Shown: in pieces, positions 47,720 to 56,520 of the stretch
Layout of the letters: each line of letters begins with the position of its first letter
How positions within the stretch are numbered: the first letter of the stretch is position 1
Assembly: GCF_001553605.1 (NCBI RefSeq)
Contig: NZ_CP014229.1
Span: forward strand, 958,501-1,022,500
Length of the DNA stretch: 64,000 nt
Direction of reading: 5' to 3'
Source: Desulfovibrio fairfieldensis
Lineage (GTDB): Bacteria > Desulfobacterota > Desulfovibrionia > Desulfovibrionales > Desulfovibrionaceae
Program-made: the position numbers and the translations under genes
Notes under the pieces: model-generated
Database searches by the model: none
Seen by the model: the letters and a program-made list of their open reading frames with translations, nothing else
Told to the model about the DNA's origin: nothing

Positions 47720-50593
47720 ATGAGCGACGTTTTGCCCACACAGCCGTCCGGTTCGGTCGCCCTGACGGTAATCCTGATCTGCCGGGGAGAGGAGCCGCCC
47801 GTTGCCTGTCTGGAGGGTCTGGTTCAGGCCGGGGCCGGAGAAACGGCGGTGCTCTGCTGTTGCCCGGCGGGCTTGGAAAGTCCGGTGCGGGCAATGGGAA
47901 AAAGCTTGTTGCGCCGGGGAGCCCTGACCGGCTTTGATTGCCTGTCGCCGACGCCGGGAGAAGACTGGCGCATGGCCGTCAACGCGGCTGCGGGCGCGGC
48001 AGGCAGTCCTTTTTTGTTTTTTCTTTCCTCGGATGTGCTCCTGGAACCCGGCTCTCTGGCACCCCTGCTGGATAGACTGGCGGCGGATTCCGGCCTGGCC
48101 GGGCTCAATCCCCTGCTGCTTGCGCCGGAGGGCGGCCCGGAGAATAACGGCCCGCGCCGGGTTCGCCATCTGGGCAGCGTGGCCGACAGCCAGGGGCGGT
48201 TGCACTATTTATATGAAGGCCTGCCGGCCGCCCATCCTCTGGCCGCGCGGCGGCGCGTTTTTCAACTGGCCCATGACGCTGCTCTGCTTGTGCGGCGAGA
48301 GGATTTTCTGGCTGTGGGCGGGTTCAGGCCGGGCCTGGAAGGTCTGGCCGGTCCGGATCTCTGCCTGCGCCTGCGGGACACGCGCGGCGGCTTTTCCACG
48401 GAACCCGCGTCCAGGGCCGTACTGCGCGACGCTTTCGACGCCTGGAAAACCTGTGGTTTGTGGAACAGCCTGCTGCAACGCGGTCGCCTGGAGCCGGACC
48501 TGCTGCAACCGGACTACCATTGCCAGGTTCAGGCTGACGGCCTGGAATACGGCCTTACGCCCTGGCTGGCGGAAGGTCCCCGCGACCTGCCCCTGGAGGC
48601 GGCGGAAGGTTCCTCTGACGCGGCCTGGCTGCGTTGGCGGCATGCGCCGGAACCCGCCGCGCTCCTGCATCTGCTGCGCCTTCTGCCGCCGGAGAAACGC
48701 GCCCCGGCTGTGAGCCTCTGCCGTGAACTGCCGTCCAGCCTGCCGCGCGCTTTTGCCTGGTATACAGCCCTGGCGGCCCGGCTGGAGGCCTTCGGCGAGC
48801 GTGAAAATCTGTCACGGTTCAGGGATGAGGCCCGCGCCTGGCGGACCCGGGCCCGGCGTTTTCATCACGGCCTGCTCAGACCGGGCCTGCGGGCCCTGGC
48901 CGGGGCGGGGCTTTACGCCTGTTCTCTGGATAACGCGCCTTCCGTGTATGACGCCTGGCTGGAACTGCGCGAGAATGCGTCCCCGGCTGAAGGCCCAGGC
49001 GTACAAGACTTGCGCGTGGAACGCGCCTGGCCGGAAATCGCCGTGCTCATGCCGGTCTGGAATCCCGAACCCGCGTTTCTGCGCGCGGCCCTGGATTCCG
49101 TACTGGCCCAGAGCTACGGTCACTGGCAGCTCTGCCTGGCCGACGACGCCTCCACCAGACCGGAAGTGCCGGAACTGCTGCGTTCCTATGCCGCGCGGGA
49201 CAAACGCATCAGGCTGGTCCTCCGGGAACGGAACGGGCATATCTCGCGGGCGAGCAACAGCGCCCTGGCTTTGGCGGACGCGCCGTGGGCGGCCTTTCTG
49301 GATCACGACGATCTGCTGGCTCCGGACGCCCTGCTGGAAGTGGCCCGCCACACGGCGGAACGTCCCGGCCTGCGCTTGCTGTACAGCGATGAGGACAAGA
49401 TCGACGTCCACGGCGTGCGGCGCACGCCGGTGTTCAAGGCGGCATTTGATTTCGACCTGCATTGCACCGGCCATCTCTCGACCTATGCCGTCGAGATATT
49501 GCGCGAAGTCGGCGGTCTGCGCCCCGGCTTTGAAGGCTCGCAGGATTTTGATCTGAGCCTGCGCGTGACCGAAAAGCTCAGGCCGGAGGAAATCGCCCAC
49601 ATCCCGCGCATTCTTTACCACTGGCGGATTCATGCGGGCAGCACCACTGCCGGAGTGGGGGCCAAGCCCTACGTGCTGGAAGCCACACGCCGGGCTCTGG
49701 CCGAAAGCGCGCAACGACGGGGCCTTGCCGCCACTGTTATGCCCGCGGGCAAAAACAATTTTTTCAAGCTGGCCCTGGCCGTGCCGCCGGAACTGCATTG
49801 CAGCGTGATTCTGCTGGCCGACGCGCCGGGGCCTCTGACGCCGGGCCTGGCGAAATCCCTGCACGGGCTGGCCCGGCGGTTGCGCCTGGAAATGCTCTGG
49901 CAGCCGCTGCATCCGTCGGCGCAGCCCGCGAAACAAACCGGTGTCGGGCTGCGTCAGGAGATGCGCGTCCTGCCGTTCGCCGGGCCGCACTGGGCCACAG
50001 CCTGCCGGGCGTCCGCCCAGGCCGCCACGGGAGAGGTATTGCTTTTTCTGCACGCCGGTCTGACGCCGGTGGGGGATTGCCGCCCCGAACAGCTGGCGGC
50101 GCTGGCGCTACGGCCCGACCTGGCCCTGGTGGGCGGCTGTGTCTGGAAAGGCGGGCGGCTTCGGCACGCGGGTCTCTATCCCGATGTGACGGGCCTGCCG
50201 TTTCCCTTGCAGCGTGGAGCCGCGCCCGAGCTGCTGCCCTCGCTCTGCTGGGGACAGTTGCTGTTGACGCGGCGGGCATTGGCGTCTTCCTGGTGCTGCA
50301 TGGCCGTCCGGCGAAAGGATTTTCTGGAGAGCGGCGGCTTTGACCCCGCGTCAGGAGCTCTGGCCGGGGCGGACTACGGCCTGCGCCGGGAAGGGCAGGG
50401 CCTGTTTACCCTGATCTCGCCCTGGGGCCAGTGGGTGTTGGAGAATGGGGCAGGGGGAGTTGGAGAGGAAACACTGACGCCCCAGGCCCGGGAATGCTTT
50501 CTCCGCCGCTGGGGCGACATTGTGCGCGGCCACGGGCTGAGGAATCCGCAGTTGCGCGCCGCGCCCGACTACGGCTGGACCTTGGAAAGTTGA
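47720..50593 (+). CDS. Multidomain family 2 glycosyltransferase
   Basis: 957 residues. A first GT-A-like module (about 10-250, LTVILICRGEEPPVACLEG and FFLSSDVLLEPGSLAPLLD) looks degenerate. The central GT2 domain (about 440-660) is complete: EIAVLMPVWNPEPAFLRAAL, the DDAS and DHDD nucleotide/metal sites, and SDEDKID. A third module (about 690-940) again resembles a GT2 fold (LHCSVILLADAPGPL). Such proteins build O-antigen or other surface polysaccharides, acceptor unknown. The ATG at 47720 is preferred over an upstream TTG, but neither has a convincing SD. Confidence 0.85.
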   Translation: MSDVLPTQPSGSVALTVILICRGEEPPVACLEGLVQAGAGETAVLCCCPAGLESPVRAMGKSLLRRGALTGFDCLSPTPGEDWRMAVNAAAGAAGSPFLFFLSSDVLLEPGSLAPLLDRLAADSGLAGLNPLLLAPEGGPENNGPRRVRHLGSVADSQGRLHYLYEGLPAAHPLAARRRVFQLAHDAALLVRREDFLAVGGFRPGLEGLAGPDLCLRLRDTRGGFSTEPASRAVLRDAFDAWKTCGLWNSLLQRGRLEPDLLQPDYHCQVQADGLEYGLTPWLAEGPRDLPLEAAEGSSDAAWLRWRHAPEPAALLHLLRLLPPEKRAPAVSLCRELPSSLPRAFAWYTALAARLEAFGERENLSRFRDEARAWRTRARRFHHGLLRPGLRALAGAGLYACSLDNAPSVYDAWLELRENASPAEGPGVQDLRVERAWPEIAVLMPVWNPEPAFLRAALDSVLAQSYGHWQLCLADDASTRPEVPELLRSYAARDKRIRLVLRERNGHISRASNSALALADAPWAAFLDHDDLLAPDALLEVARHTAERPGLRLLYSDEDKIDVHGVRRTPVFKAAFDFDLHCTGHLSTYAVEILREVGGLRPGFEGSQDFDLSLRVTEKLRPEEIAHIPRILYHWRIHAGSTTAGVGAKPYVLEATRRALAESAQRRGLAATVMPAGKNNFFKLALAVPPELHCSVILLADAPGPLTPGLAKSLHGLARRLRLEMLWQPLHPSAQPAKQTGVGLRQEMRVLPFAGPHWATACRASAQAATGEVLLFLHAGLTPVGDCRPEQLAALALRPDLALVGGCVWKGGRLRHAGLYPDVTGLPFPLQRGAAPELLPSLCWGQLLLTRRALASSWCCMAVRRKDFLESGGFDPASGALAGADYGLRREGQGLFTLISPWGQWVLENGAGGVGEETLTPQARECFLRRWGDIVRGHGLRNPQLRAAPDYGWTLES

Positions 50594-50771
50594 CGCTGCC
50601 CTCAATCTGCGGCGGGAACGCGGTCCATCATTACTCTCTTTATCCCTAGCGCTGCTGTCCTTATCTGTACGGCTCCTGCGTCGCCTACAGTTAAAGCAAC
50701 GCTCGCTTTGCCCGCGAACGGCTAAAGGCTCCTTGCTTTCGGGCGCGGGCGTCTGCTTACGCAGCCGCCAG

Positions 50772-50800
50772 GGCAATTTCACTTTGAAATTGCCCTGGAT
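50772..50800. repeat. Perfect palindrome (GCAATTTCA family)
   Basis: 13-bp perfect arms CAGGGCAATTTCA and TGAAATTGCCCTG around CTT, about 180 bp after the glycosyltransferase stop. Same core as the other palindromes at 40202, 47471 and 55145. Confidence 0.75.
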
Positions 50801-50827
50801 ATGGACGGGGCATAAGTCCCGGCGGGC

Positions 50828-50962
50828 TTTTAGAGCGTTTTGCGCCTGAAATTATCGCTTAACGGCGAAGTAAATTCGCCTTGCGATAATTTCGCGGTGC
50901 GGATTTTCCCTGAAAATCCGCACCGCGCGTTGAGATATTTTCAATATCAAAACGCTCTAAAA
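50828..50962. repeat. 135-bp multibranched palindromic element
   Basis: Perfect 15-bp terminal inverted repeats (TTTTAGAGCGTTTTG and complement) enclose three perfect hairpins. The first is GAAATTATCGC/GCGATAATTTC (50848-50893) with an internal GGCGAA/TTCGCC stem. The second is GCGGTGCGGATTTTC with its complement around CCT (50894-50926). The third is GATATT/AATATC around TTC (50934-50948). The whole can fold as a cloverleaf-like cruciform. There is no coding capacity; it resembles a MITE/REP-type element or a structured RNA. Confidence 0.75.
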
Positions 50963-51023
50963 AGCGCTCATGGACCAAGGCTGCGGCATATGGCATGCCG
51001 GTCTTGGTCCATGAGCGCTTTTT
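50959..51023. terminator. Long inverted repeat / bidirectional terminator after greA
   Basis: Perfect 21-bp arms, each with GCGCTCATGGACCAAG-type sequence and A5/T5 ends, around a 23-nt loop. It lies 41 bp beyond the greA stop; the left arm overlaps the 135-bp element by four bases. Confidence 0.85.
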
Positions 51024-51063
51024 ATTTGTGGAACGGATCCGTTCTTCGAGAGCCGTCAGCTGT

Positions 51064-51552
51064 TCAGCCCAGCACCTTGCTGCCGTTAAAGGCGATGCTC
51101 ACCACTTCATAGGTGACGCGGCCGCGCGGGATTTCCACCGTGACCTCGTCGCCTTCTTCCTTGCCCAGCAAAGCCTGGCCCACAGGCGAGAGAAAAGAGA
51201 TGGACCCCTTGCTTGGATCGGCCTCGTCCGGGCCGAGGATGGTAAAGTTACGGCTTTCGCCGCTGTCCACATCCTCCACTTCCACGGTGGAGCCGAAGAT
51301 GACTTTGTCGCCGCTGAGTTTGTCCAGGTCAACGACCTGATAGAGCGCCAGACGCGATTCAATATATTTGATGCGCGCCTCGGCCATGCCCTGGCGCTCG
51401 CGCGCGGCGTCGTAGCCCGCGTTTTCGCGCAGGTCGCCTTCTTCTCTGGCTTCTTTGATGGCCTGGATGATGGCCGGGCGCTCGCTCTTCAGGCGGGCCA
51501 GCTCTTCTTCCAGTTTTTTATAGCCTTGCACGGAAATGGGAATGCTTGTCAT
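51064..51552 (-). CDS. greA: Transcription elongation factor GreA
   Basis: 162 residues with an N-terminal coiled coil (YKKLEEELARLKSERPAII), the acidic tip region EEGDLRENAGYDAARERQ and the C-terminal FKBP-like domain (ILGPDEADPSKGSISFLSPV). It stimulates transcript cleavage by stalled RNA polymerase. The start MTSIPISV follows GAGG. The leader holds two tandem intrinsic terminators behind a strong promoter. Confidence 0.97.
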   Translation of the reverse strand: MTSIPISVQGYKKLEEELARLKSERPAIIQAIKEAREEGDLRENAGYDAARERQGMAEARIKYIESRLALYQVVDLDKLSGDKVIFGSTVEVEDVDSGESRNFTILGPDEADPSKGSISFLSPVGQALLGKEEGDEVTVEIPRGRVTYEVVSIAFNGSKVLG

Positions 51553-51571
51553 GTCCAACCTCACAGCGCAC

Positions 51572-51601
51572 AAAAAAAGCCTCCGCTGCCGGGCAGCGGA
51601 G
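51572..51601 (-). terminator. Leader terminator 2, just upstream of greA
   Basis: On the minus strand a 9-bp GC-rich stem (CTCCGCTGC/GCAGCGGAG, CCG loop) is followed by GC and seven T residues, ending 20 bases before the greA start and just before its SD. There is no upstream minus-strand gene for it to serve. Confidence 0.8.
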
Positions 51602-51659
51602 CACCTGCGCGATTTTTTTGCTGAAAAAAACTTTTGGAGTGCGGCAGACGCAGCAAAAA

Positions 51660-51686
51660 CCCTCACCGGCTAAAACCGATCGAGGG
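51660..51686 (-). terminator. Leader terminator 1 of greA transcript
   Basis: Minus strand: CCCTC/GAGGG with an inner CGG/CCG stem, followed by T5, beginning about 16 nt after the predicted transcription start. Confidence 0.65.
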
Positions 51687-51708
51687 ACATCAGCGTGACT
51701 GCGGACTC

Positions 51709-51737
51709 ACCATAACCGTTGCCCGCGTTGTGGTCAA
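51709..51737 (-). promoter_or_regulatory. Sigma-70 promoter of greA leader
   Basis: On the minus strand TTGACC, 17-bp spacer, TATGGT. Transcription would start near 51702, giving a 150-nt leader containing both terminators. Confidence 0.7.
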
Positions 51738-51877
51738 GCTCCGGAAGATTTTTTCACAACAATGGAGGATGATGGGCCGGTGCGGCCTTCCGGGCTTGCG
51801 CGCCGGGGGCGCGGCGTATATGCTGAAAAGGATGTAAGAACCGCGCTCCGGCGCGTTATCGTAGCTCACGGGATGCC

Positions 51878-53425
51878 ATGAAAAAATACCTGCGTTACCT
51901 GGGGCCCATTCTGATCACCGCTATTTTTCTGTTGGCGGTCTATCTTCTGTATAATAAGCTCAAAGCCTACAGCATCGCCCAGATCCGAGAGAGCATCCTG
52001 CAGATTTCCTATGGCCGTATCGGCCTCTCTCTGGTTCTCATGGTCATCAATTATATGATCCTGGTGGGCTATGACTGGCTGGCGCTCAAAGCCATCCATA
52101 AGCAACTGCCCCTGCCGCGCGTGGCCCTGGTTTCCTTTGTGGGCCAGGCCGTCAGCTATAATTTCGGCGCGCTGCTGGGCGGCACCAGCGTGCGCTACCG
52201 TTTCTATTCGGCCTGGGGTTTTTCCCTGACGGACATCGTGCGTCTGGTGCTCATGCTGGCCGTGACCTTCTGGGTGGGCGCGCTGGGCCTGTGCGGGATC
52301 ATCTTCATGATCGCCCCGCCGGTGATTCCCGACGAGTTGTTGAGGCACATGCCCATCGCGGATGTGCGTATTCTGGGCGTGATTCTGTTTATGGTCGCCT
52401 GTTCCTACCTGGTGCTCTGTTTCACGGTGCGCAAGCCGGTACATATTTTCGGCAAGGAGTTCGTCTTTCCCGCGCCGCACATCGCCGTGGCCCAGTTCAT
52501 TGTGGCCGGGGTGGACATCGTTGCCGCCGCGGCCTGCATGTACGTGCTGCTGCCCGGCGACATGGGCGTCAGCTTCCTTGATTTTCTGCCCAGCTATCTC
52601 ATGGCCCAGGTGGCCGTGGTGCTGACCCACATCCCCGGCGGCGTGGGCGTGTTCGAACTGGTCATCCTGCACCTTACCCACACGTCCCACGAGCAGATGG
52701 TCTTTGCCGCCGTGCTGCTCTTCCGGCTCATCTACTATATTATACCGCTCCTGGCCGCGGCGGTGCTGCTGGCCGTATACGAGGCCCGCCAGCGCCGCCA
52801 CATGCTGCGCGAGGCCGGGCGCTGGCTTTCGGTGCTCTCGCACTCTATCGCGGCCTATACGGCTTTTGTGGGTGGTCTGATTCTGCTGGTGTCGTCCACC
52901 TTGCCCACTCTGCCGCACAGCGTGGCCCTGCTCACCACGTATCTGCCCAAAAGTGCGCTGGCCGTGGGGCACTTCATCTGCGCTTTTTCCGGCGCCGCTC
53001 TGCTTTTTCTCTCCTATGGACTGGAGCGGCGGCAGGCCCGCGCCTTCAAGCTGGTTGTGACTTTTCTGATTCTGGGCATTGCGGGTGCGCTGCTCAAGGG
53101 CTTTTCCTGGGAAGTGGCCCTGATGGCCAGCGTGGTGCTGCTGGCCGTCTGTCTGGCGCGGCGGCGTTTTTACCGCTCGTCCTTTTTCTGGGAGGAACCC
53201 ATTCCCCTCTACTGGCTGGTCGGGGCTCTGGGCGCGCTGGGGCTGATCTTCTTTCTGGGCTGGGCCATTTACCACCCGGCCTGGGACCGGGCGGCGAGCT
53301 GGGGCTTTGAACGGCCCTTCAATGCCTCGCGGACCTTGCGGGCCTTTCTGGGCATTATCGTGGCCCTGCTGGCTTCCTGGGTCTGGCGGGTGACGCTGCG
53401 GCGCAGGCAGCGTCGCAAGAAGTAG
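51878..53425 (+). CDS. MprF-like integral membrane protein (flippase domain only)
   Basis: 515 residues with 12 or more predicted transmembrane helices, related to the N-terminal membrane domain of lysylphosphatidylglycerol synthetase MprF/UPF0104. The family's VSYNFGALLGGTSVRYRFY and LTHIPGGVGVFELVIL motifs are clear. The cytoplasmic aminoacyl-transferase domain of full MprF is absent, so lipid flipping or an unrelated transport role is more likely than lipid lysylation. Basic C-terminus RRRQRRKK. No partner synthase is nearby. Confidence 0.85.
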   Translation: MKKYLRYLGPILITAIFLLAVYLLYNKLKAYSIAQIRESILQISYGRIGLSLVLMVINYMILVGYDWLALKAIHKQLPLPRVALVSFVGQAVSYNFGALLGGTSVRYRFYSAWGFSLTDIVRLVLMLAVTFWVGALGLCGIIFMIAPPVIPDELLRHMPIADVRILGVILFMVACSYLVLCFTVRKPVHIFGKEFVFPAPHIAVAQFIVAGVDIVAAAACMYVLLPGDMGVSFLDFLPSYLMAQVAVVLTHIPGGVGVFELVILHLTHTSHEQMVFAAVLLFRLIYYIIPLLAAAVLLAVYEARQRRHMLREAGRWLSVLSHSIAAYTAFVGGLILLVSSTLPTLPHSVALLTTYLPKSALAVGHFICAFSGAALLFLSYGLERRQARAFKLVVTFLILGIAGALLKGFSWEVALMASVVLLAVCLARRRFYRSSFFWEEPIPLYWLVGALGALGLIFFLGWAIYHPAWDRAASWGFERPFNASRTLRAFLGIIVALLASWVWRVTLRRRQRRKK

Positions 53426-53496
53426 GCTTTTTCAGGGACGGTTTAATGAGGTTTGACCTCAGAGCAAATCCCGTTCCTGGGTCGTAACGGGCCGGG

Positions 53497-54456
53497 CTAC
53501 TCTGCGGTCAGCGGCGCGAAAATGGCTTCGCGTTCGGCTTGCAACACCTCGGGCAGGCGGGCGATCAGTTCCCCAACCTGGGTGGCCGGGGTGGGAGCGC
53601 AGTGCCGGGCCAGCAGACGCGTGGCCCGCGCGGCGGAAAGCGCCGCCCGGCAGAGGGGCAGGCCCCCGGCCAGAAAAGCCGTGACCAGGCCCGTAACCAG
53701 ATCGCCCGTACCGCCGATGCATTCCATGGCCGCTGCCGACGGCTCCGTCACCGTAGCCCTGATTTCCCCATTACAGACGATATAATCGGCCTGACCCTTA
53801 ATAATAAGGTTGGACGGGCAATTGCCGTGTTGCCGCGCGCGTGCCAGCAGGCCGGGGACATCCTCTTCTTCGGCCAGCAGAAAGCCTCGCGTATAGAAAG
53901 GGTGAGGCGCTTTTTCGTCGGCAAGGAAGGCCAGTTCTCCCAGGTCCGGCGTGAAAAGGTCATAGGCGTCGGCATAGCCGCTCATCTTGGCCACGTACAT
54001 GAAGCCCGCGTCGGCCGCCAGCAGCGGCTTGCGTTCAAGGGCCTGGAGGGCCATGAGCACGCGATTGTGCCAATCCAGATCCGGGAAGAGATAGTGGAAG
54101 GTCAGACCCGCCAGCCAGCCAACCTGGCCGCCGGTTCGGCCGCCTGCCGGACAGTCTGTCCGGCTGCCCGGCGCGGCGGCCAGTTCCGGCAGATGTTCCT
54201 CCAGCCAGGCGTAGACGGCCCGGCTGCCCGTGCCCGAGCCGGTATCTCCGGCCAGAAGCAGGCCCGGCGCGGGAAAATCGCAGGATGCGCAGGCCAGCAG
54301 CGCCGTGGCCGCCAGAGCCGCCGTGCCGCGCCGCACAGGCACGCGGCGTCCGTCGGGCAGAAGCAGCGCGTCGCCGTCCACCCGGCTTTGTGCTGTAACG
54401 GCGTCCGGGGTCAGGGCGAAATCCGCATCAGGAACAGTACCCACGATCAGCCACAT
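53497..54456 (-). CDS. YjeF/NnrD-type carbohydrate kinase-like protein in selenium operon
   Basis: 319 residues, ribokinase-like fold of the NAD(P)HX dehydratase (YjeF C-terminal) family. DLFTPDLGELAFL, NLIIKGQADYIV and the anion-hole motif GGTGDLVTG (usually GGSGD) followed by AFLAGGLPLCRAA are visible. The YjeF N-terminal epimerase domain is absent, and the N-terminal 60 residues match nothing I recognise. It overlaps the DUF3343 gene by 10 bp at the end of the yedE operon, so a role linked to selenium metabolism, rather than housekeeping NADHX repair, is possible. Confidence 0.7.
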   Translation of the reverse strand: MWLIVGTVPDADFALTPDAVTAQSRVDGDALLLPDGRRVPVRRGTAALAATALLACASCDFPAPGLLLAGDTGSGTGSRAVYAWLEEHLPELAAAPGSRTDCPAGGRTGGQVGWLAGLTFHYLFPDLDWHNRVLMALQALERKPLLAADAGFMYVAKMSGYADAYDLFTPDLGELAFLADEKAPHPFYTRGFLLAEEEDVPGLLARARQHGNCPSNLIIKGQADYIVCNGEIRATVTEPSAAAMECIGGTGDLVTGLVTAFLAGGLPLCRAALSAARATRLLARHCAPTPATQVGELIARLPEVLQAEREAIFAPLTAE

Positions 54457-55052
54457 GCGCGTTGCCTCCGTAATTCCTCAAAAGCCTTCTGCAAACTGTA
54501 GCAGCAGAGCGTCTGCCCCAGGCTCAGGGGCTCCGGCGCTTCGGAAAGCCGCAGGCCGCACAGGCGTTGGGCCAGCCAGGGCACGTCCGGGCAGCCGCCG
54601 CCGGAAATATTGACGATGCGTTCGTCCGCCGTGTCAATGGTGATTTTCATATTGGCCGCGCGCACCATGAGCCAGCGGCCCAGGCGCTTGGTCTGGAACA
54701 GAGATACGGGCTCCAGCAGCACGTCATGGGCGCTGACGACCTGCTCGGGTTCAATGCCGGCCTGCTTGAGGCGTTCCAGCACCGCCGCCTGGCTGAGCAG
54801 AGGAAAAACCACCACCATGTCGCAGCCGGTGCGCAACCGGGGCGGCGGTCCTTTGACCTCCACCGTGAAACCGGCCTCACGCAGAGTACGCTCGGCCCTG
54901 ATCACCTCGCCGGTGTGGGCGAAGACCAGCAGACCCCGGTCGTTGAGGCCATGCCTGGCGTTACCGGCTTCTTCGACGGGCTTCCCGGAGCGCCAGGCGC
55001 GCCGCAGGCCGCCGCACAGCCGGGCGAACCATGAATTTCGTGTTTGCGTCAT
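54447..55052 (-). CDS. DUF3343-type putative Se/S carrier protein, extended
   Basis: 201 residues. About residues 38-105 form the DUF3343 domain (GLLVFAHTGEVIRAERTLRE, GPPPRLRTGCDMVVVFP), a small domain repeatedly found beside YedE/YedF in selenium-using bacteria and proposed to carry Se or S. The C-terminal extension has conserved-looking cysteines (NISGGGCPDVPWLAQRLCGL, QTLCCYSLQKAFEEL). The start MTQTRNSW follows GGAGG; the longer open frame upstream crosses a palindromic repeat and is not credible. Confidence 0.8.
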   Translation of the reverse strand: MTQTRNSWFARLCGGLRRAWRSGKPVEEAGNARHGLNDRGLLVFAHTGEVIRAERTLREAGFTVEVKGPPPRLRTGCDMVVVFPLLSQAAVLERLKQAGIEPEQVVSAHDVLLEPVSLFQTKRLGRWLMVRAANMKITIDTADERIVNISGGGCPDVPWLAQRLCGLRLSEAPEPLSLGQTLCCYSLQKAFEELRRQRACG

Positions 55053-55144
55053 AGTTTCCTCCGGGCCGGATTCGCTTGGAAGATATTCCGGCGGGGGAGG
55101 GTGCGGATTGCACGCCTCCCTCTGCCGGGTCCAGAGCAATTCAC

Positions 55145-55170
55145 GTTTGAAATGTGTACATTTCAAACGC
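55145..55170. repeat. Palindromic element inside selenium operon
   Basis: Perfect 12-bp arms CGTTTGAAATGT/ACATTTCAAACG around GT, preceded by AGAGCAATTCA, between the tusA-like and DUF3343 genes. There is no T-run, so it is more likely a REP-like or processing site than a terminator. Confidence 0.65.
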
Positions 55171-55189
55171 AAGATGCTGTAAAAGAAAC

Positions 55190-55408
55190 TCAGGCTTTGG
55201 CGACGTTCAGCCGGGTCACGCCCTGGCCTTCATCCAGGGTTTCCACGCTGAAGCCATGATTGCGGGCAGCGCGGCTCACGTTCTCGCGGCTGGCGTCGTT
55301 GTCCACCAACACGCTGAACGGGCCGTCGGCGTTTTCCCTGACGGCGGTCAGAAAAAGCAGAACCGGTTGCGGGCAGGAAAGCCCGCGCGTATCAATAAGA
55401 GTGGACAT
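55190..55408 (-). CDS. TusA-family sulfur/selenium carrier (YedF-like N-terminal domain)
   Basis: 72 residues, a complete TusA/SirA-like domain with the signature DTRGLSCPQPVLLFL (CPxP cysteine). The longer selenium protein YedF carries this domain plus a DsrE-like half, which is missing here. Its ATG overlaps the yedE stop (TGATG), so the two are translationally coupled. The operon context favours a selenium role over tRNA thiolation. Confidence 0.9.
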   Translation of the reverse strand: MSTLIDTRGLSCPQPVLLFLTAVRENADGPFSVLVDNDASRENVSRAARNHGFSVETLDEGQGVTRLNVAKA

Positions 55409-56502
55409 CAGGCACCTCGCTTGCAGTTGTAAAAGCCGATGAACAGGCAGATGACCAGTCCGCTGAGCGTGGCGGCGGCCCCGTGCGGGCCGATGCCCGC
55501 GCCGCTGGAGGCCATGCCGAAATTGTGGGCCATGGCCGTGCCCACGATCAGACCCACGGCGAACACGGCGGCATCGTTGTCCCCTTCGCCGGCCATGAAG
55601 AGCTGGCGTCCGGGGCATCCTCCGGCCAGAGCGAAAGCCAGCCCGGCGGTGACCATGCCCAGGAAGTTCCAGAGGTCGTCGGGCTGGGCGATGGGCTGGT
55701 TTTCAAAGCCCCAGTGAAAGGAGCCCAGGCTCAGGTTGAGCGCCAGGGCCGCGACCAGCATGGCCAGGAAGCCCAGGGCCAGATGCCATTGGTTGAACAA
55801 CATCACATCGCGCAACGCGCCCATGGTGCAGAAACGGCTGCGCTGGGCCAGAAATCCCACAAGCAAGCCCGCGCCCAGGGAAAGCAGAAAGGGAGCATGC
55901 TGGGAGCCGGGTCCCTTGATGGAGTAGAAAAGTACGCCGCTTTGCGGCTGGCCAGGAATCTGAGGGTCCATGAGATAGAGGACAACCAGGCTGAGCATGA
56001 TGCCGGGCAGGACCAGGCCGGAAATTTTGCCCTGGTTCTGGCTGCGGCCCAGGGAAAAGCCCTTGCGGAAGAAGAGCACGCCGATGCCCACGCCCACGAT
56101 GAGCCCGCCCAGACCGAAAAGGGCATGGGCGTCGCCGCCTGCCAGGCGCAGAATCACGCGCCAGGGGCAGCCCAGAAAGACCAGAGCGCCGATGCCCGCG
56201 ATGGCTCCCAGCAGGAAACGGACGATGGGCGAGGAGCCGCCGCGCGGTTTGTATTCGCCGAAAGCCAGCGCGGCTGTGAAGGCCCCCAAAACCATGCCCA
56301 GGATTTCCGGACGCAGATACTGGACAACGGCGGCCCGGTGCAGGCCCACCGCTCCCGCGATGTCGCGGTTGAAGCAGACCACGCAGATGCCCATATTGCC
56401 CGGATTGCCCGAATGCTGGAGCAGAATCGCCAGAGCGCCGAAAATCAGGCCCGTGACCGCAATGCCCGTGGTGGTGGAAAGAATGTTGAATCCCGATTTC
56501 AT
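55408..56502 (-). CDS. yedE: YedE-family putative selenium transporter
   Basis: 364 residues, about ten transmembrane helices, YeeE/YedE fold. The family motifs HSGNPGNMGICVVCFNRDIA, FLGCPWRVILRLAGGDAHAL, RSRFCTMGALRDV and ALAGGCPGRQLFMAGEGDND contain the conserved cysteines thought to handle S or Se. First gene of a four-gene minus-strand operon with TusA-like, DUF3343 and YjeF-like kinase. Two hairpins lie in its leader. Confidence 0.92.
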   Translation of the reverse strand: MKSGFNILSTTTGIAVTGLIFGALAILLQHSGNPGNMGICVVCFNRDIAGAVGLHRAAVVQYLRPEILGMVLGAFTAALAFGEYKPRGGSSPIVRFLLGAIAGIGALVFLGCPWRVILRLAGGDAHALFGLGGLIVGVGIGVLFFRKGFSLGRSQNQGKISGLVLPGIMLSLVVLYLMDPQIPGQPQSGVLFYSIKGPGSQHAPFLLSLGAGLLVGFLAQRSRFCTMGALRDVMLFNQWHLALGFLAMLVAALALNLSLGSFHWGFENQPIAQPDDLWNFLGMVTAGLAFALAGGCPGRQLFMAGEGDNDAAVFAVGLIVGTAMAHNFGMASSGAGIGPHGAAATLSGLVICLFIGFYNCKRGA

Positions 56503-56520
56503 GAAAATCCCCCAGGTTAT

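Noticed and set aside
55053..55172. N-terminal extension of the DUF3343 protein
   Set aside because: Would translate a palindromic repeat; the ATG at 55052 has an ideal SD.
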